From: JAJYLM01 sp964547905
GTDB taxonomy: Bacteria; JAMCPX01
Assembly (NCBI GenBank): GCA_964547905.1
Contig: CAZJPN010000029.1
Span: 1-63,370, forward strand
DNA length: 63,370 nt
Direction: 5' to 3'
Shown: positions 7,718-15,611 of the stretch, piece by piece
Layout: the number at the start of each line of letters is the position of its first letter
Position numbering within the stretch: the first letter of the stretch is position 1
Program-made: the position numbers and the translations under genes
Notes under the pieces: generated by a model
Told to the model about the DNA's origin: nothing
Database searches by the model: none
What the model saw: only the letters and a program-made list of their open reading frames with translations

Positions 7718-8463
7718 TGATAGAGTCAACCAATGTATCTATTTTTATAGCTTTTGTCGCGGGGATATTTTCTTTCGTATCGCCCTGTGTGTTGCCGATA
7801 ATACCATCCTATATAACGTACATAACAGGCCTGTCTTTTGAGGATTTTGATCAAGAACAAAATAGAGCTGCTGTAAGAAAAATAACGATCATCCATTCTT
7901 TGATTTTCATAATAGGGTTTAGCATGGTATTTGTGGCCCTTGGTGCTTCTGCAACTGCTATCGGCAATATTTTTACTAAATACAAGGATGCAATCAGGAT
8001 TGTCGGAGGCATTATAGTAATAATATTCGGTATACATATAACCGGGCTTATAAATCTGAAGTTTCTTGAGAGTGAGAAAAAGGTGCATCTAAAGAATAAG
8101 CCCGCAGGTTATCTGGGTACACTTCTTGTAGGCATAACATTCGGTGCGGGCTGGACACCGTGTATCGGACCGATACTCGGAGCAATCCTATACCTCGCTA
8201 TGAATATGAAGACCGTGTACTCGGGAGTAATAATGTTGGCGGCATATTCGCTTGGACTCGGGGTACCGTTCTTTTTATCCTCACTTGCCATCAACAGCTT
8301 CCTTGTTTACTTCAAAAAATTCAGAAAGTATGTTAAAGCTGTGACAATAGCTTCAGGAGTATTCCTTATAATTATCGGTGCACTGCTTGTCAGCAATCGC
8401 TTTGCTACGATATCGAATTATTTTCAGCAATTAATGCCAAATATAAACATCGAAGCAAAATAA
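7717..8463 (+). CDS. ccdA: CcdA cytochrome c biogenesis / thiol-disulfide transmembrane carrier
   Basis: A protein of 248 residues with six predicted membrane segments. CcdA carries electrons from cytoplasmic thioredoxin across the membrane to periplasmic acceptors. The paired cysteines are in conserved settings: FVSPCVLPIIPSY (Cys24) and AGWTPCIGPILGA (Cys149). It is translationally coupled to the preceding tlpA-like gene, which is presumably its substrate. A multiheme cytochrome is encoded at 59065-61659, so the pathway is likely needed. It ends 25 bp from the convergent reductase gene. Confidence 0.93.
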   Translation: MIESTNVSIFIAFVAGIFSFVSPCVLPIIPSYITYITGLSFEDFDQEQNRAAVRKITIIHSLIFIIGFSMVFVALGASATAIGNIFTKYKDAIRIVGGIIVIIFGIHITGLINLKFLESEKKVHLKNKPAGYLGTLLVGITFGAGWTPCIGPILGAILYLAMNMKTVYSGVIMLAAYSLGLGVPFFLSSLAINSFLVYFKKFRKYVKAVTIASGVFLIIIGALLVSNRFATISNYFQQLMPNINIEAK

Positions 8464-8488
8464 CCGATCCCCGTTAAGCCTTTTCGGG

Positions 8489-10834
8489 TTAAGCCTTCTT
8501 TACCAGCAGCTTGAAATGAGTGTCATCGAGCTTGTCGATTGAAACGATCGCATTGCCGTCGTCCTCGAGGCTTCTGGGTACGTTTGTTATCGGTTCACCT
8601 TCATCAAGATAAATCTCAAGCTCAGTTCCTCTGGTCAGTTCTTCAAGCTTTAATTTCGCCTTAACATAATTGTAAGGGCATTTGACGCCCTTTAAATCAA
8701 GTATCTCTTTTGTCATTTTAACCTCTACTTTGTTCATTTCTTTTATAGATTTGCCGCTCAATAAAGCTTCGTCAAAAGATTCCGTAATTTTCCGTATCGT
8801 GTGGATAGACTTTTTGACATCTTTTACCGTACGTTGTATGTCGGCAGGCTGTTCATGTGCGAACAGGGTATTGTAAACATCATGTACAGTGTCATCGATG
8901 ATATTATCAGCGTACAGTTGCTCTATGTATTTGTTTAAATCTACGCTTATTGTATCCGGGTCCTCACCCTGCATGATCAGGAGCGCCTGTACGGCATACG
9001 TGATTGCGGCTTTCGCCTGCTCAAGGGCTTGCTCTGCGAGACCCCGGTTCGAAAACGTATCAGCATCCATTATTCTTGTCTCTGCACGGTTCAGGTAGAT
9101 CTCTATAGTATCTACGACACCCCCGGCACATTCACCCTTGCCGATATCCTTTATGCTGAACGGCTCATCCATGCCGTAATCATAGTAAAATTCCGGTGCA
9201 CGTTCATATTCGGGAAGGTATGAATACATGATCAGTTCTTCCGTTAATTTATCCTCACCGTATCTTGTTACCCATTTTTCGAACGGTTCGTTGTCTTTCT
9301 TTGTGCTGCTGTAGAGTTCCATGATCCTTTTTGTTAAAGCCGGTATATGCTTTGCCGGTATTTTCAAAAAAGGTTTTGCAAGTTTAAAACCGTTTTCTTT
9401 GCCGTTGCCTCCCAGATAGACCTGATAAAACGGGGCGTGCCTGTCTCCTATACGCCGTGCCATACCGCTGAAGCCTATATTGCCTATGGAGTGTTGTGCA
9501 CATGAATTGGGACATCCGCATACCCTTATGGCAATGTCAGAGAAGTCTCCTTTGAGATTTGCATTCAGTTCGTTCTGTACTTCCAGTGCCAGCCCTTGAG
9601 AACGTGCAATACCAAGATTACATGTCTTGGCACCGGGGCAACTCACGATGCTGCACATTGCTTTGTCCTGCGGGATCAAACCAAGGCGCTGAAGCTCGGC
9701 GTATATGTTATTCAGGTTGTCGGCGTTAACCCACGGCACAATCAAATTTTGATCAAGGGAGGTTCTGATTTCTCCGCTGCCGTAAAAACGGGATAGATGT
9801 GCAATATCTTTTAACTGCTTTGAATTGGTATCCCCGAAGGGCAGGTGAATGATTACGGCATAATATCCTTTCTGTTTCTGCTTTATCACATCGTGCTTAT
9901 ACCATTGATCCCTTGCTCCCTCGATCCCTCGATCCGTTGTCCCCTCAAATTCCCCTACAGTCTGTTCATCCCCGTCATGTGCTGGCATATCTATAGAGTT
10001 GTATTCTCCGTATATTCCTTGAACGACTTCGTACTCTCTTTCAATCAATGCTTTTACCTCGTCAATCCCTTTTTCTTCAAATACATATTTAAGTCTTGCC
10101 ATGTTTCTGTTGACCCTGTTGCCATGCCTGTCGAATACCCTGACAATGGCATCGGAATAAAGGATGGCCTGGTCGTACGGTATAAAATCTTTGAGAAGAT
10201 AAGCAGGCCTCGGATGTCCGCCGAGTCCGCCACCGACATAAACCTTAAAGCCCGGCACTCCGTTGCTTTCAGCTGCAATGAGTCCAACATCATTGATCCT
10301 GCTGTATGCGCAGTCATCGCTGCATCCGCTGAATGCGATCTTAAACTTTCTCGGCAGGTTCTGGCATAATGGATTGCGCAGAAAATGTTCTGTTGTTTCA
10401 TGTGCAATATCGGAAACATTGAACACCTCTTTTGAGCATATACCTGCAAGGGGGCAGGACGTAATATTCCTGACAGAGTTGCCGCAAGCCTCGCGTGTCG
10501 TTATGCCGGCTTCTGCGTAAGCAGTCAGTATGTCGGCTGCATCTTTCAAAACTACCCAGTGTATCTGGATATTCTGTCTTGTCGTGAGATGTGCAAGTCC
10601 GCGCGCATGCTTTTCCGCAACCTCAGCGATGCGTTCGAGTTGGTAATCAAATAGCCGGCCCTGGGGCAGCTTTGTTCTTACCATGTAAAATCCGGGTTGG
10701 CGCTGACTGTATATGCCTTGATTTAGCCTTATGGTTTTAAACTTCTCTTCACTGATAGTGCCGGCTAAAAACCGATCTATTTGTCCTTTAAATTCATCAA
10801 TCTCTGTTTTTGTCAATTCCTTTAAAATTTGCAT
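8489..10834 (-). CDS. Sulfite/nitrite reductase (siroheme, [4Fe-4S]) fused to helical linker and TusA domain
   Basis: A protein of 781 residues. Residues 1-570 are two ferredoxin-like/siroheme-binding half-repeats of the sulfite/nitrite reductase family. The C-terminal half has CPGAKTC (Cys399, Cys405) and CPNSC (Cys441, Cys445), the usual cluster-siroheme ligands. The N-terminal half has its own set, CPLAGIC (127, 133) and CSDDC (171, 175). Residues 571-700 are helical and may be HEPN-like. Residues 706-781 are a TusA/SirA domain with catalytic Cys719 in VKCPYN. A single polypeptide could reduce sulfite and pass the sulfur as a persulfide. Sulfite against nitrite as substrate cannot be settled here. 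The gene stands alone with its 5' region beside a repeat. Confidence 0.85.
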   Translation of the reverse strand: MQILKELTKTEIDEFKGQIDRFLAGTISEEKFKTIRLNQGIYSQRQPGFYMVRTKLPQGRLFDYQLERIAEVAEKHARGLAHLTTRQNIQIHWVVLKDAADILTAYAEAGITTREACGNSVRNITSCPLAGICSKEVFNVSDIAHETTEHFLRNPLCQNLPRKFKIAFSGCSDDCAYSRINDVGLIAAESNGVPGFKVYVGGGLGGHPRPAYLLKDFIPYDQAILYSDAIVRVFDRHGNRVNRNMARLKYVFEEKGIDEVKALIEREYEVVQGIYGEYNSIDMPAHDGDEQTVGEFEGTTDRGIEGARDQWYKHDVIKQKQKGYYAVIIHLPFGDTNSKQLKDIAHLSRFYGSGEIRTSLDQNLIVPWVNADNLNNIYAELQRLGLIPQDKAMCSIVSCPGAKTCNLGIARSQGLALEVQNELNANLKGDFSDIAIRVCGCPNSCAQHSIGNIGFSGMARRIGDRHAPFYQVYLGGNGKENGFKLAKPFLKIPAKHIPALTKRIMELYSSTKKDNEPFEKWVTRYGEDKLTEELIMYSYLPEYERAPEFYYDYGMDEPFSIKDIGKGECAGGVVDTIEIYLNRAETRIMDADTFSNRGLAEQALEQAKAAITYAVQALLIMQGEDPDTISVDLNKYIEQLYADNIIDDTVHDVYNTLFAHEQPADIQRTVKDVKKSIHTIRKITESFDEALLSGKSIKEMNKVEVKMTKEILDLKGVKCPYNYVKAKLKLEELTRGTELEIYLDEGEPITNVPRSLEDDGNAIVSIDKLDDTHFKLLVKKA

Positions 10835-10860
10835 TGTTACTCCAATATAAGTAATTTACT

Positions 10861-10954
10861 CCGTTAGAAACCCCAGCCATTTGGGTCTGTTCGAAAAATA
10901 TCTCTAACATATAATATACTTTTAATAGTGTATAGATACGTCCGTTTCTAACGG
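10861..10954 (+). repeat. Miniature inverted-repeat element, copy A
   Basis: The left end CCGTTAGAAAC (10861-10871) is repeated inverted as GTTTCTAACGG (10944-10954). The left end continues CCCAGCCAT and the right end is preceded by ACGTC, features shared with copies at 17503-17598 and 30979-31081. The interior is AT-rich and non-coding. The form fits a non-autonomous mobile repeat or a structured extragenic repeat. Confidence 0.7.
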
Positions 10955-11066
10955 GGTTTGCTTATATAAATAAGCAATTATTAGTATTCTTGTCAAGAAT
11001 TAGTTTAAATTTGAATAAACTATATTTTATAATATGTTATGGGTTTAATGGTTAAAAACAAAAAAT

Positions 11067-11106
11067 GGCGAACCAAGGCTCGCCACTACAGAGGACTTAA
11101 GCCTCT
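11067..11106. repeat. Two adjoining hairpins; GGCGAACC-type palindromic repeat
   Basis: At 11067-11084 GGCGAACC pairs with GGCTCGCC around an AA loop with one mismatch, and the sequence CCACTACA follows. At 11090-11106 AGAGG pairs with CCTCT. The first resembles the palindromes ending in GCCCCTACA that are dispersed in many deltaproteobacterial genomes (from general knowledge). No T-run follows, so it is not a simple terminator. Confidence 0.4.
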
Positions 11107-11235
11107 AAAAGTGGGGGTAGAGTAGGTTATATGGATCGCGCGCCATAGCCACCTGATCGATGCTTTGCTAAGCTAAATCAATTTCTTTAGATTTTTCTTG
11201 CGTTAGGCAACTTCAATTGTTAAACATAAATACTT

Positions 11236-12408
11236 ATGTGGAATATAATAATTACCGGTTTAACCTCACTTTTTACTGATATATCAAGCGAAATGATCTA
11301 TCCAATCATCTCACTTTATCTGCTTGCTCTTGGTTCAAGCCCTGCACTCATAGGATTTATTGAAGGTATTGCAGAGAGTACTGCAAGCATAGTGAAGGTT
11401 TTTTCTGGTGCAATATCTGACAGGCTCAGGAAGAGAAAATCACTTGCGATCCTTGGGTACGCATTCTCCCCAATTGGGAAATTCTTTATGTGGCTTGCAA
11501 AGGGTTGGAGTTTTGTATTTATAGGCAGAACACTGGACAGATTCGGCAAAGGCATAAGAACAGCACCACGGGATACAATCATAGCTGAATCAAGCAAGGA
11601 AGAAAAAAGAGGGGCAGCCTTCGGTCTTCATAGGGCCATGGACACGCTCGGTGCTGTTCTGGGTGTTATAATGGCAATCGTGATAATGAGACACCTTGGG
11701 CTGAATGAGGGCCTGCATACGACACAAAAGATTCAATCCTATCTTCCCGCATTCAAAACGATAATACTTATAAGTCTAATCCCTGCTGTCATTGGCGTTG
11801 CGGTTTTGTTTCTTGTAAAAGAAACAGGTACGGGCAAGCCGTTGGCATATAATCTATCATTGAAGTGGTCGAAGCTCGACAGAAGGTTAAAGGCTTTTCT
11901 TATCGTCACTTTTATATTTACCCTCGGAAACTCTTCAAACCAATTTTTACTCATGCGCGCAAAGGACATCGGCTTCTCGGTTGAAGGGGTGCTTCTTCTT
12001 TATCTTGTTTATAACCTTGTTTACGGCGTTATTTCATGGCCTGCTGGAAGACTTTCAGATAAGATCGGCAGAAAAACGCTGATTGTTCTGGGTTACTTTG
12101 TTTATGCCATTGTTTATACAGGCTTTGGCTTGTCCAATACCAGTTCTGCCATGTGGATGCTGTTTTCCATCTATGGTCTTTATATAGCTTTTACAGAAGG
12201 GGTTGAAAAGGCACTGGTTTCCGATATAGCACCAAAGGATCTCAGGGCTACGTTGATAGGCTTACATGCAACACTTGTCGGCATAGGACTGTTTCCTGCT
12301 TCTTTGCTTGCGGGACTTATATGGGATACGCTTGGACCGCAATTCACGTTCTATTTCGGTGGATTGATGGGGCTTATAGCGGCGATCGGAATGTTGATAG
12401 TACTGTAA
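11236..12408 (+). CDS. Major facilitator superfamily transporter
   Basis: A protein of 390 residues with about twelve membrane segments. The loop between helices 2 and 3 has the MFS motif GAISDRLRKRKSLAILGY, and the second half repeats it as PAGRLSDKIGRKTLIVLGY. The segment GRTLDRFGKGIRTAPRDTII is typical of an MFS subgroup often annotated as putative efflux or metal-resistance permeases. The substrate is unknown. The ATG at 11236 is the first start after an in-frame stop; no good Shine-Dalgarno sequence is visible. A palindrome at 12416-12445 follows closely. Confidence 0.85.
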   Translation: MWNIIITGLTSLFTDISSEMIYPIISLYLLALGSSPALIGFIEGIAESTASIVKVFSGAISDRLRKRKSLAILGYAFSPIGKFFMWLAKGWSFVFIGRTLDRFGKGIRTAPRDTIIAESSKEEKRGAAFGLHRAMDTLGAVLGVIMAIVIMRHLGLNEGLHTTQKIQSYLPAFKTIILISLIPAVIGVAVLFLVKETGTGKPLAYNLSLKWSKLDRRLKAFLIVTFIFTLGNSSNQFLLMRAKDIGFSVEGVLLLYLVYNLVYGVISWPAGRLSDKIGRKTLIVLGYFVYAIVYTGFGLSNTSSAMWMLFSIYGLYIAFTEGVEKALVSDIAPKDLRATLIGLHATLVGIGLFPASLLAGLIWDTLGPQFTFYFGGLMGLIAAIGMLIVL

Positions 12409-12415
12409 TTTATAT

Positions 12416-12445
12416 TGTAGGGGCTTAAAATGTTAAGCCCCTACA
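12416..12445. terminator. Perfect 13-bp palindrome between convergent genes
   Basis: TGTAGGGGCTTAA pairs perfectly with TTAAGCCCCTACA around an AATG loop. It lies between the MFS gene stop (12408) and the convergent dehydrogenase stop (12461), where a bidirectional terminator would be expected. There is no T-run, and its GGGGC...GCCCCTACA form matches a dispersed palindromic repeat type, so it may be a repeat recruited as a terminator. Confidence 0.5.
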
Positions 12446-12460
12446 GATGTGATAATAATA

Positions 12461-13303
12461 TTATTCTGCGAGAATCTTGTTGATATTTTCCTGAATTTCC
12501 TTTGGTGTCCACATACCTTCGGATTTTGTTACACCGTCTGTCATCTTCATGTAGAACTGATATATCCTTCTTCCCTGTACGCCGAATATCTTGCCGGTTA
12601 TGCCTTTTGAAAGCTCGGATGCAAGGAATACTACGACAGGGGATATATGTTCCGGAGCAAGGTCCTTTTCCTGTCCTGCAAACATTGGGAGATCCTCTGT
12701 CAGTCTTGTATATGCAATAGGTGCTACCGCGTTTACGGTTATGCCGGCCTTTTCGAGTTCCATGGCATCAGTCTTGGTCATAGAATAAATGCCGCCTTTT
12801 GCAGCGCTGTAGTTCGTCTGGCCGAAGTTGCCCATCAGTCCGGCTATGGACGTTGTATTTATGATCCTTCCACCCTGACCCTGTTCCTTTAAAACCTTTG
12901 CTGCTGCCTGTGTTACGGCGAAAGTACCTTTAAGATGTACTGCTATGACGATATCAAATTCTTCTTCTGTCATCTTGAGGAGTGTTTTATCACGAAGTAT
13001 CCCTGCATTGTTTACGACAATATCCAGTCTTCCAAAAGCGCTCATGGCTGTCTTTACGATATTGGCCGCGCCCTGCATTGTTGCCACGGAATCGTAATTT
13101 GCAACCGCAGACCCGCCCATTTTTTTGATCTCATCGACAACCACATCGGCAGCCTTCGTTGATGCCCCGGAACCGTCTCTCGTGCCTCCGAGATCATTAA
13201 TGACAAGCTTTGCACCTTCTTTTGCCATTGCAATGGCATGCTGCCTTCCAATGCCAGCACCGGATCCGGTTATTATTACGACTTTTCCGTCAAGAAGCCC
13301 CAT
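12461..13303 (-). CDS. Short-chain dehydrogenase/reductase, MFE-2-like 3-hydroxyacyl-CoA dehydrogenase type
   Basis: A protein of 280 residues from the ATG at 13303, chosen because it follows AAAGGAGGT seven bases upstream; a longer reading from 13339 is less likely. It has the Rossmann glycine motif TGSGAGIGRQ, the NNAG motif in VVNNAGILRDK, and the catalytic YSAAKG with serine in TTSIAG. The insert INDLGGTRDGSG after the second strand is characteristic of the dehydrogenase part of multifunctional enzyme type 2, which oxidises 3-hydroxyacyl-CoA with NAD. A thiolase at 61799-62986 could act in the same pathway, but the genes are far apart. Confidence 0.85.
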   Translation of the reverse strand: MGLLDGKVVIITGSGAGIGRQHAIAMAKEGAKLVINDLGGTRDGSGASTKAADVVVDEIKKMGGSAVANYDSVATMQGAANIVKTAMSAFGRLDIVVNNAGILRDKTLLKMTEEEFDIVIAVHLKGTFAVTQAAAKVLKEQGQGGRIINTTSIAGLMGNFGQTNYSAAKGGIYSMTKTDAMELEKAGITVNAVAPIAYTRLTEDLPMFAGQEKDLAPEHISPVVVFLASELSKGITGKIFGVQGRRIYQFYMKMTDGVTKSEGMWTPKEIQENINKILAE

Positions 13304-13383
13304 AATCTTACCTCCTTTAATTTTTGATAATATAATCAATAAAAGTAATTGCAGCTTATGTCAATAAATTTACGCAGTGTGGG

Positions 13384-14580
13384 TTAATCAAAAAAATGTA
13401 TTTTTTTGGTTACCTGTTTCATTGCTTCAAGTACTTTCTCGAGCATTGGTCTTGTGTGTGATGCAGTGGCGGTCATTCTGAGCCGTGAAGTGCCCTCCGG
13501 AACTGAAGGCGGCCGTATGCCTGAAACAAAGATCCCCCGTTCGAACAGCATTGATGATAATTGCATGGTCTTATCCGCATCGCCGATTATAACAGGTATA
13601 ATCGGTGTTGGATCATTGGCAATGGTAAAGCCGATGCTTCTCAGACCGTTCCTTAGAAAATTGATATTGCCTGTGAGTTTTTGTCTTAACTCGGGATGCT
13701 GTTGTACAAGTTCAATTGCCCTGGAGCTTACAGCGCAGACAGCAGGAGGCAGGGCTGTTGTAAAGATAAAGGAACGTGATTTATTCATAAGATATTCAAC
13801 AAGGGATTTACTGCCTGCGGCGTATGCACCGAAACTTCCCAGTGCCTTGCCGAGTGTACCCATCTGTATGTGGATTTTATCACTTACGCCGAACATTTCT
13901 GCCGCACCTCTGCCATTTTTACCGAGTACACCTGTTGCATGTGCCTCGTCAATCATGATCAATGCATTGTATTTTTCTGCGAGCATTACCAGTTCCTTCA
14001 AAGGTGCAATATCTCCATCCATACTGAAGACACTGTCTGTGACTATTAGCTTTTTTTTCAGTCTCTTGCCATTGCTTCCGCTATTTATAGATCTGAGTAT
14101 ATCTGCGACCATTGTTACATCACGGTGTTTGTATATATATACCTGCGACCTGCTCAATCTTATTCCGTCTATAATCGATGCATGGTTGAATTCATCCGAC
14201 AATATTGCAGTATCGTTGTCTGCTATTGCAGATATGATCCCTGTATTTGCATTGTAACCGGAATTAAAAACAAGTGCTGATTCTGTTTTTTTAAATAAAG
14301 CTATATCATGCTCCAGTTGCTCATGCGGCGTCATATTCCCGGATATCAATCTTGAGGCACCTGCAGCAACACCATACCGTTTTATTGCTGATACCGCTTT
14401 TTTAATAAGCACAGGGTGGTTTGCAAGCCCGAGATAATTGTTTGAACACATAAGTATAATGTCTCTGCCGTCTATTCTTACGACAGGGTTTTGTGCACTT
14501 TCTATTTTCCGCATAATTCTAAAGAGCTTGTTTGCTTTTATTTCTTTCAGCTCTTTAGATAGAAGATTTAAAGGATTCAT
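13384..14580 (-). CDS. bioF: 8-amino-7-oxononanoate synthase (BioF)
   Basis: A protein of 398 residues, the usual length. It is a PLP enzyme that condenses pimeloyl thioester with alanine in biotin synthesis. The family patterns are present: MCSNNYLGLANHP near the start, GAGASRLISGN-like AAGASRLISGN, DEAHATGVLG at 211-220, and the PLP lysine K245 in GTLGKALGSFG. The closest alternative is glycine C-acetyltransferase (Kbl), but the one-base overlap with bioB upstream argues strongly for BioF. The start lies within the bioB stop region, so the two are translationally coupled. Confidence 0.9.
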   Translation of the reverse strand: MNPLNLLSKELKEIKANKLFRIMRKIESAQNPVVRIDGRDIILMCSNNYLGLANHPVLIKKAVSAIKRYGVAAGASRLISGNMTPHEQLEHDIALFKKTESALVFNSGYNANTGIISAIADNDTAILSDEFNHASIIDGIRLSRSQVYIYKHRDVTMVADILRSINSGSNGKRLKKKLIVTDSVFSMDGDIAPLKELVMLAEKYNALIMIDEAHATGVLGKNGRGAAEMFGVSDKIHIQMGTLGKALGSFGAYAAGSKSLVEYLMNKSRSFIFTTALPPAVCAVSSRAIELVQQHPELRQKLTGNINFLRNGLRSIGFTIANDPTPIIPVIIGDADKTMQLSSMLFERGIFVSGIRPPSVPEGTSRLRMTATASHTRPMLEKVLEAMKQVTKKIHFFD

Positions 14581-15560
14581 TATACCGCTATCGGCTTTGA
14601 TACCTCGAGACCGAGATCACGGATCATTCGTAAATCATCTTCCGATGGTCTGCCGGATGTTGTCAGATATCCTCCTGTCATCATGCCGTTTGCGCCTGCA
14701 TAGAAGATCAAGGATTGCATATCCCTGAGATTAAACTCTCTGCCGCCGCATATAACGATGTCTTTATCCGGCAGGATCAATCTGAACATGGCTATTATTT
14801 TTAAACATTCTGTAGGTGTTAAAATGCTTTTCCCTTCGAGGGGGGTACCCTTTACGGGATTTAAAAAGTTGATAGGTATGGAATCAACATCGAGCGCTTT
14901 CAGAGTAAACGCAAGCTCAATACGGTCTTCCCATGATTCGCCAATTCCGAACACACCACCGCTGCACACATTCAAACCAACAAGCTTTGCAGCCTTTACA
15001 GCATCAACATCATCATCGTATGGATGGGTTGTGCAAACATTTGAGAAGAAAGACCGCGAAGTCTCAAGGTTATGATGGTATTTTGTTAGTCCTGCATCTT
15101 TCAAGTAGTTCAATTCTTGTTCGCTCAGTATGCCCAGTGATGCGCATCTGTAGAGAGGTGTTTTCATTGCAATGGCTTTTATTGCATCTGCGATATCATC
15201 GAGCTCTGTTTTGTTGTCAACGCCGTACCCGCTCGTAACTATTGAGAATCCTCTTGCCCCTGCATGAACCGCATCCACTGCCTTTTCTGCAATGGTGTAC
15301 GTCCGCAGTAAAGGGTAACTTTTCGTCTCTGTTTTATAGTGAGCCGATTGCGCACAAAATTTGCAGTCCTCGGGGCACAAACCTGATTTTGCATTTATTA
15401 TGGAACAAAGGTTAACGGTGTTTCCCTTGAAATGCTGTCTCAGTTCATTTGTTGTCCCAAAAAGCTTTAACATACTGTCATCGGTAAGCGTGGTAAGCTG
15501 TTTAGCCTCATTCGGTGAAATACCGTTGTGTTCTCTTACATAATCTGACGATGGTATCAT
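14580..15560 (-). CDS. bioB: Biotin synthase (BioB)
   Basis: A protein of 326 residues. This radical SAM enzyme inserts sulfur into dethiobiotin. The SAM cluster motif CPEDCKFCAQS gives Cys62, Cys66 and Cys69. Downstream residues for the second cluster are in place: YHHNLETS, GGVFGIGES and the late arginine region. A GGGAGGAAAAC Shine-Dalgarno sequence precedes the ATG at 15560. It is first of a two-gene biotin operon with bioF; bioA, bioD and birA are not in the window. No BirA operator-like palindrome is obvious upstream. Confidence 0.96.
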   Translation of the reverse strand: MIPSSDYVREHNGISPNEAKQLTTLTDDSMLKLFGTTNELRQHFKGNTVNLCSIINAKSGLCPEDCKFCAQSAHYKTETKSYPLLRTYTIAEKAVDAVHAGARGFSIVTSGYGVDNKTELDDIADAIKAIAMKTPLYRCASLGILSEQELNYLKDAGLTKYHHNLETSRSFFSNVCTTHPYDDDVDAVKAAKLVGLNVCSGGVFGIGESWEDRIELAFTLKALDVDSIPINFLNPVKGTPLEGKSILTPTECLKIIAMFRLILPDKDIVICGGREFNLRDMQSLIFYAGANGMMTGGYLTTSGRPSEDDLRMIRDLGLEVSKPIAV

Positions 15561-15611
15561 GTTTTCCTCCCGAGTATCATAGCATATAGGATTTTTGAAT
15601 CAATAATTGCT

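Larger units (their letters stand above)
10835..11235. other. Intergenic region between divergent reductase and MFS genes
   Basis: This region must hold the promoters for both flanking genes. It contains the miniature repeat at 10861-10954 and small hairpins at 11067-11106. No coding frame is convincing, and no clear -35/-10 pair could be assigned. Confidence 0.5.

Noticed and set aside
9845..10369. Plus-strand frame of 174 codons inside the reductase gene
   Set aside because: Antisense to a gene with verified cysteine motifs on both sides of it; the translation shows no domain.
13406..14257. Long plus-strand frame (283 codons) opposite bioF
   Set aside because: It lies wholly antisense to a clear bioF with intact motifs, and its translation is Ser/Pro/Ile-rich with no recognisable domain, as expected of a shadow frame.
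15561..15611. BirA operator upstream of bioB
   Set aside because: The 51-base gap holds a ribosome site but no long inverted repeat resembling the TTGTAAACC..GGTTTACAA-type operator.
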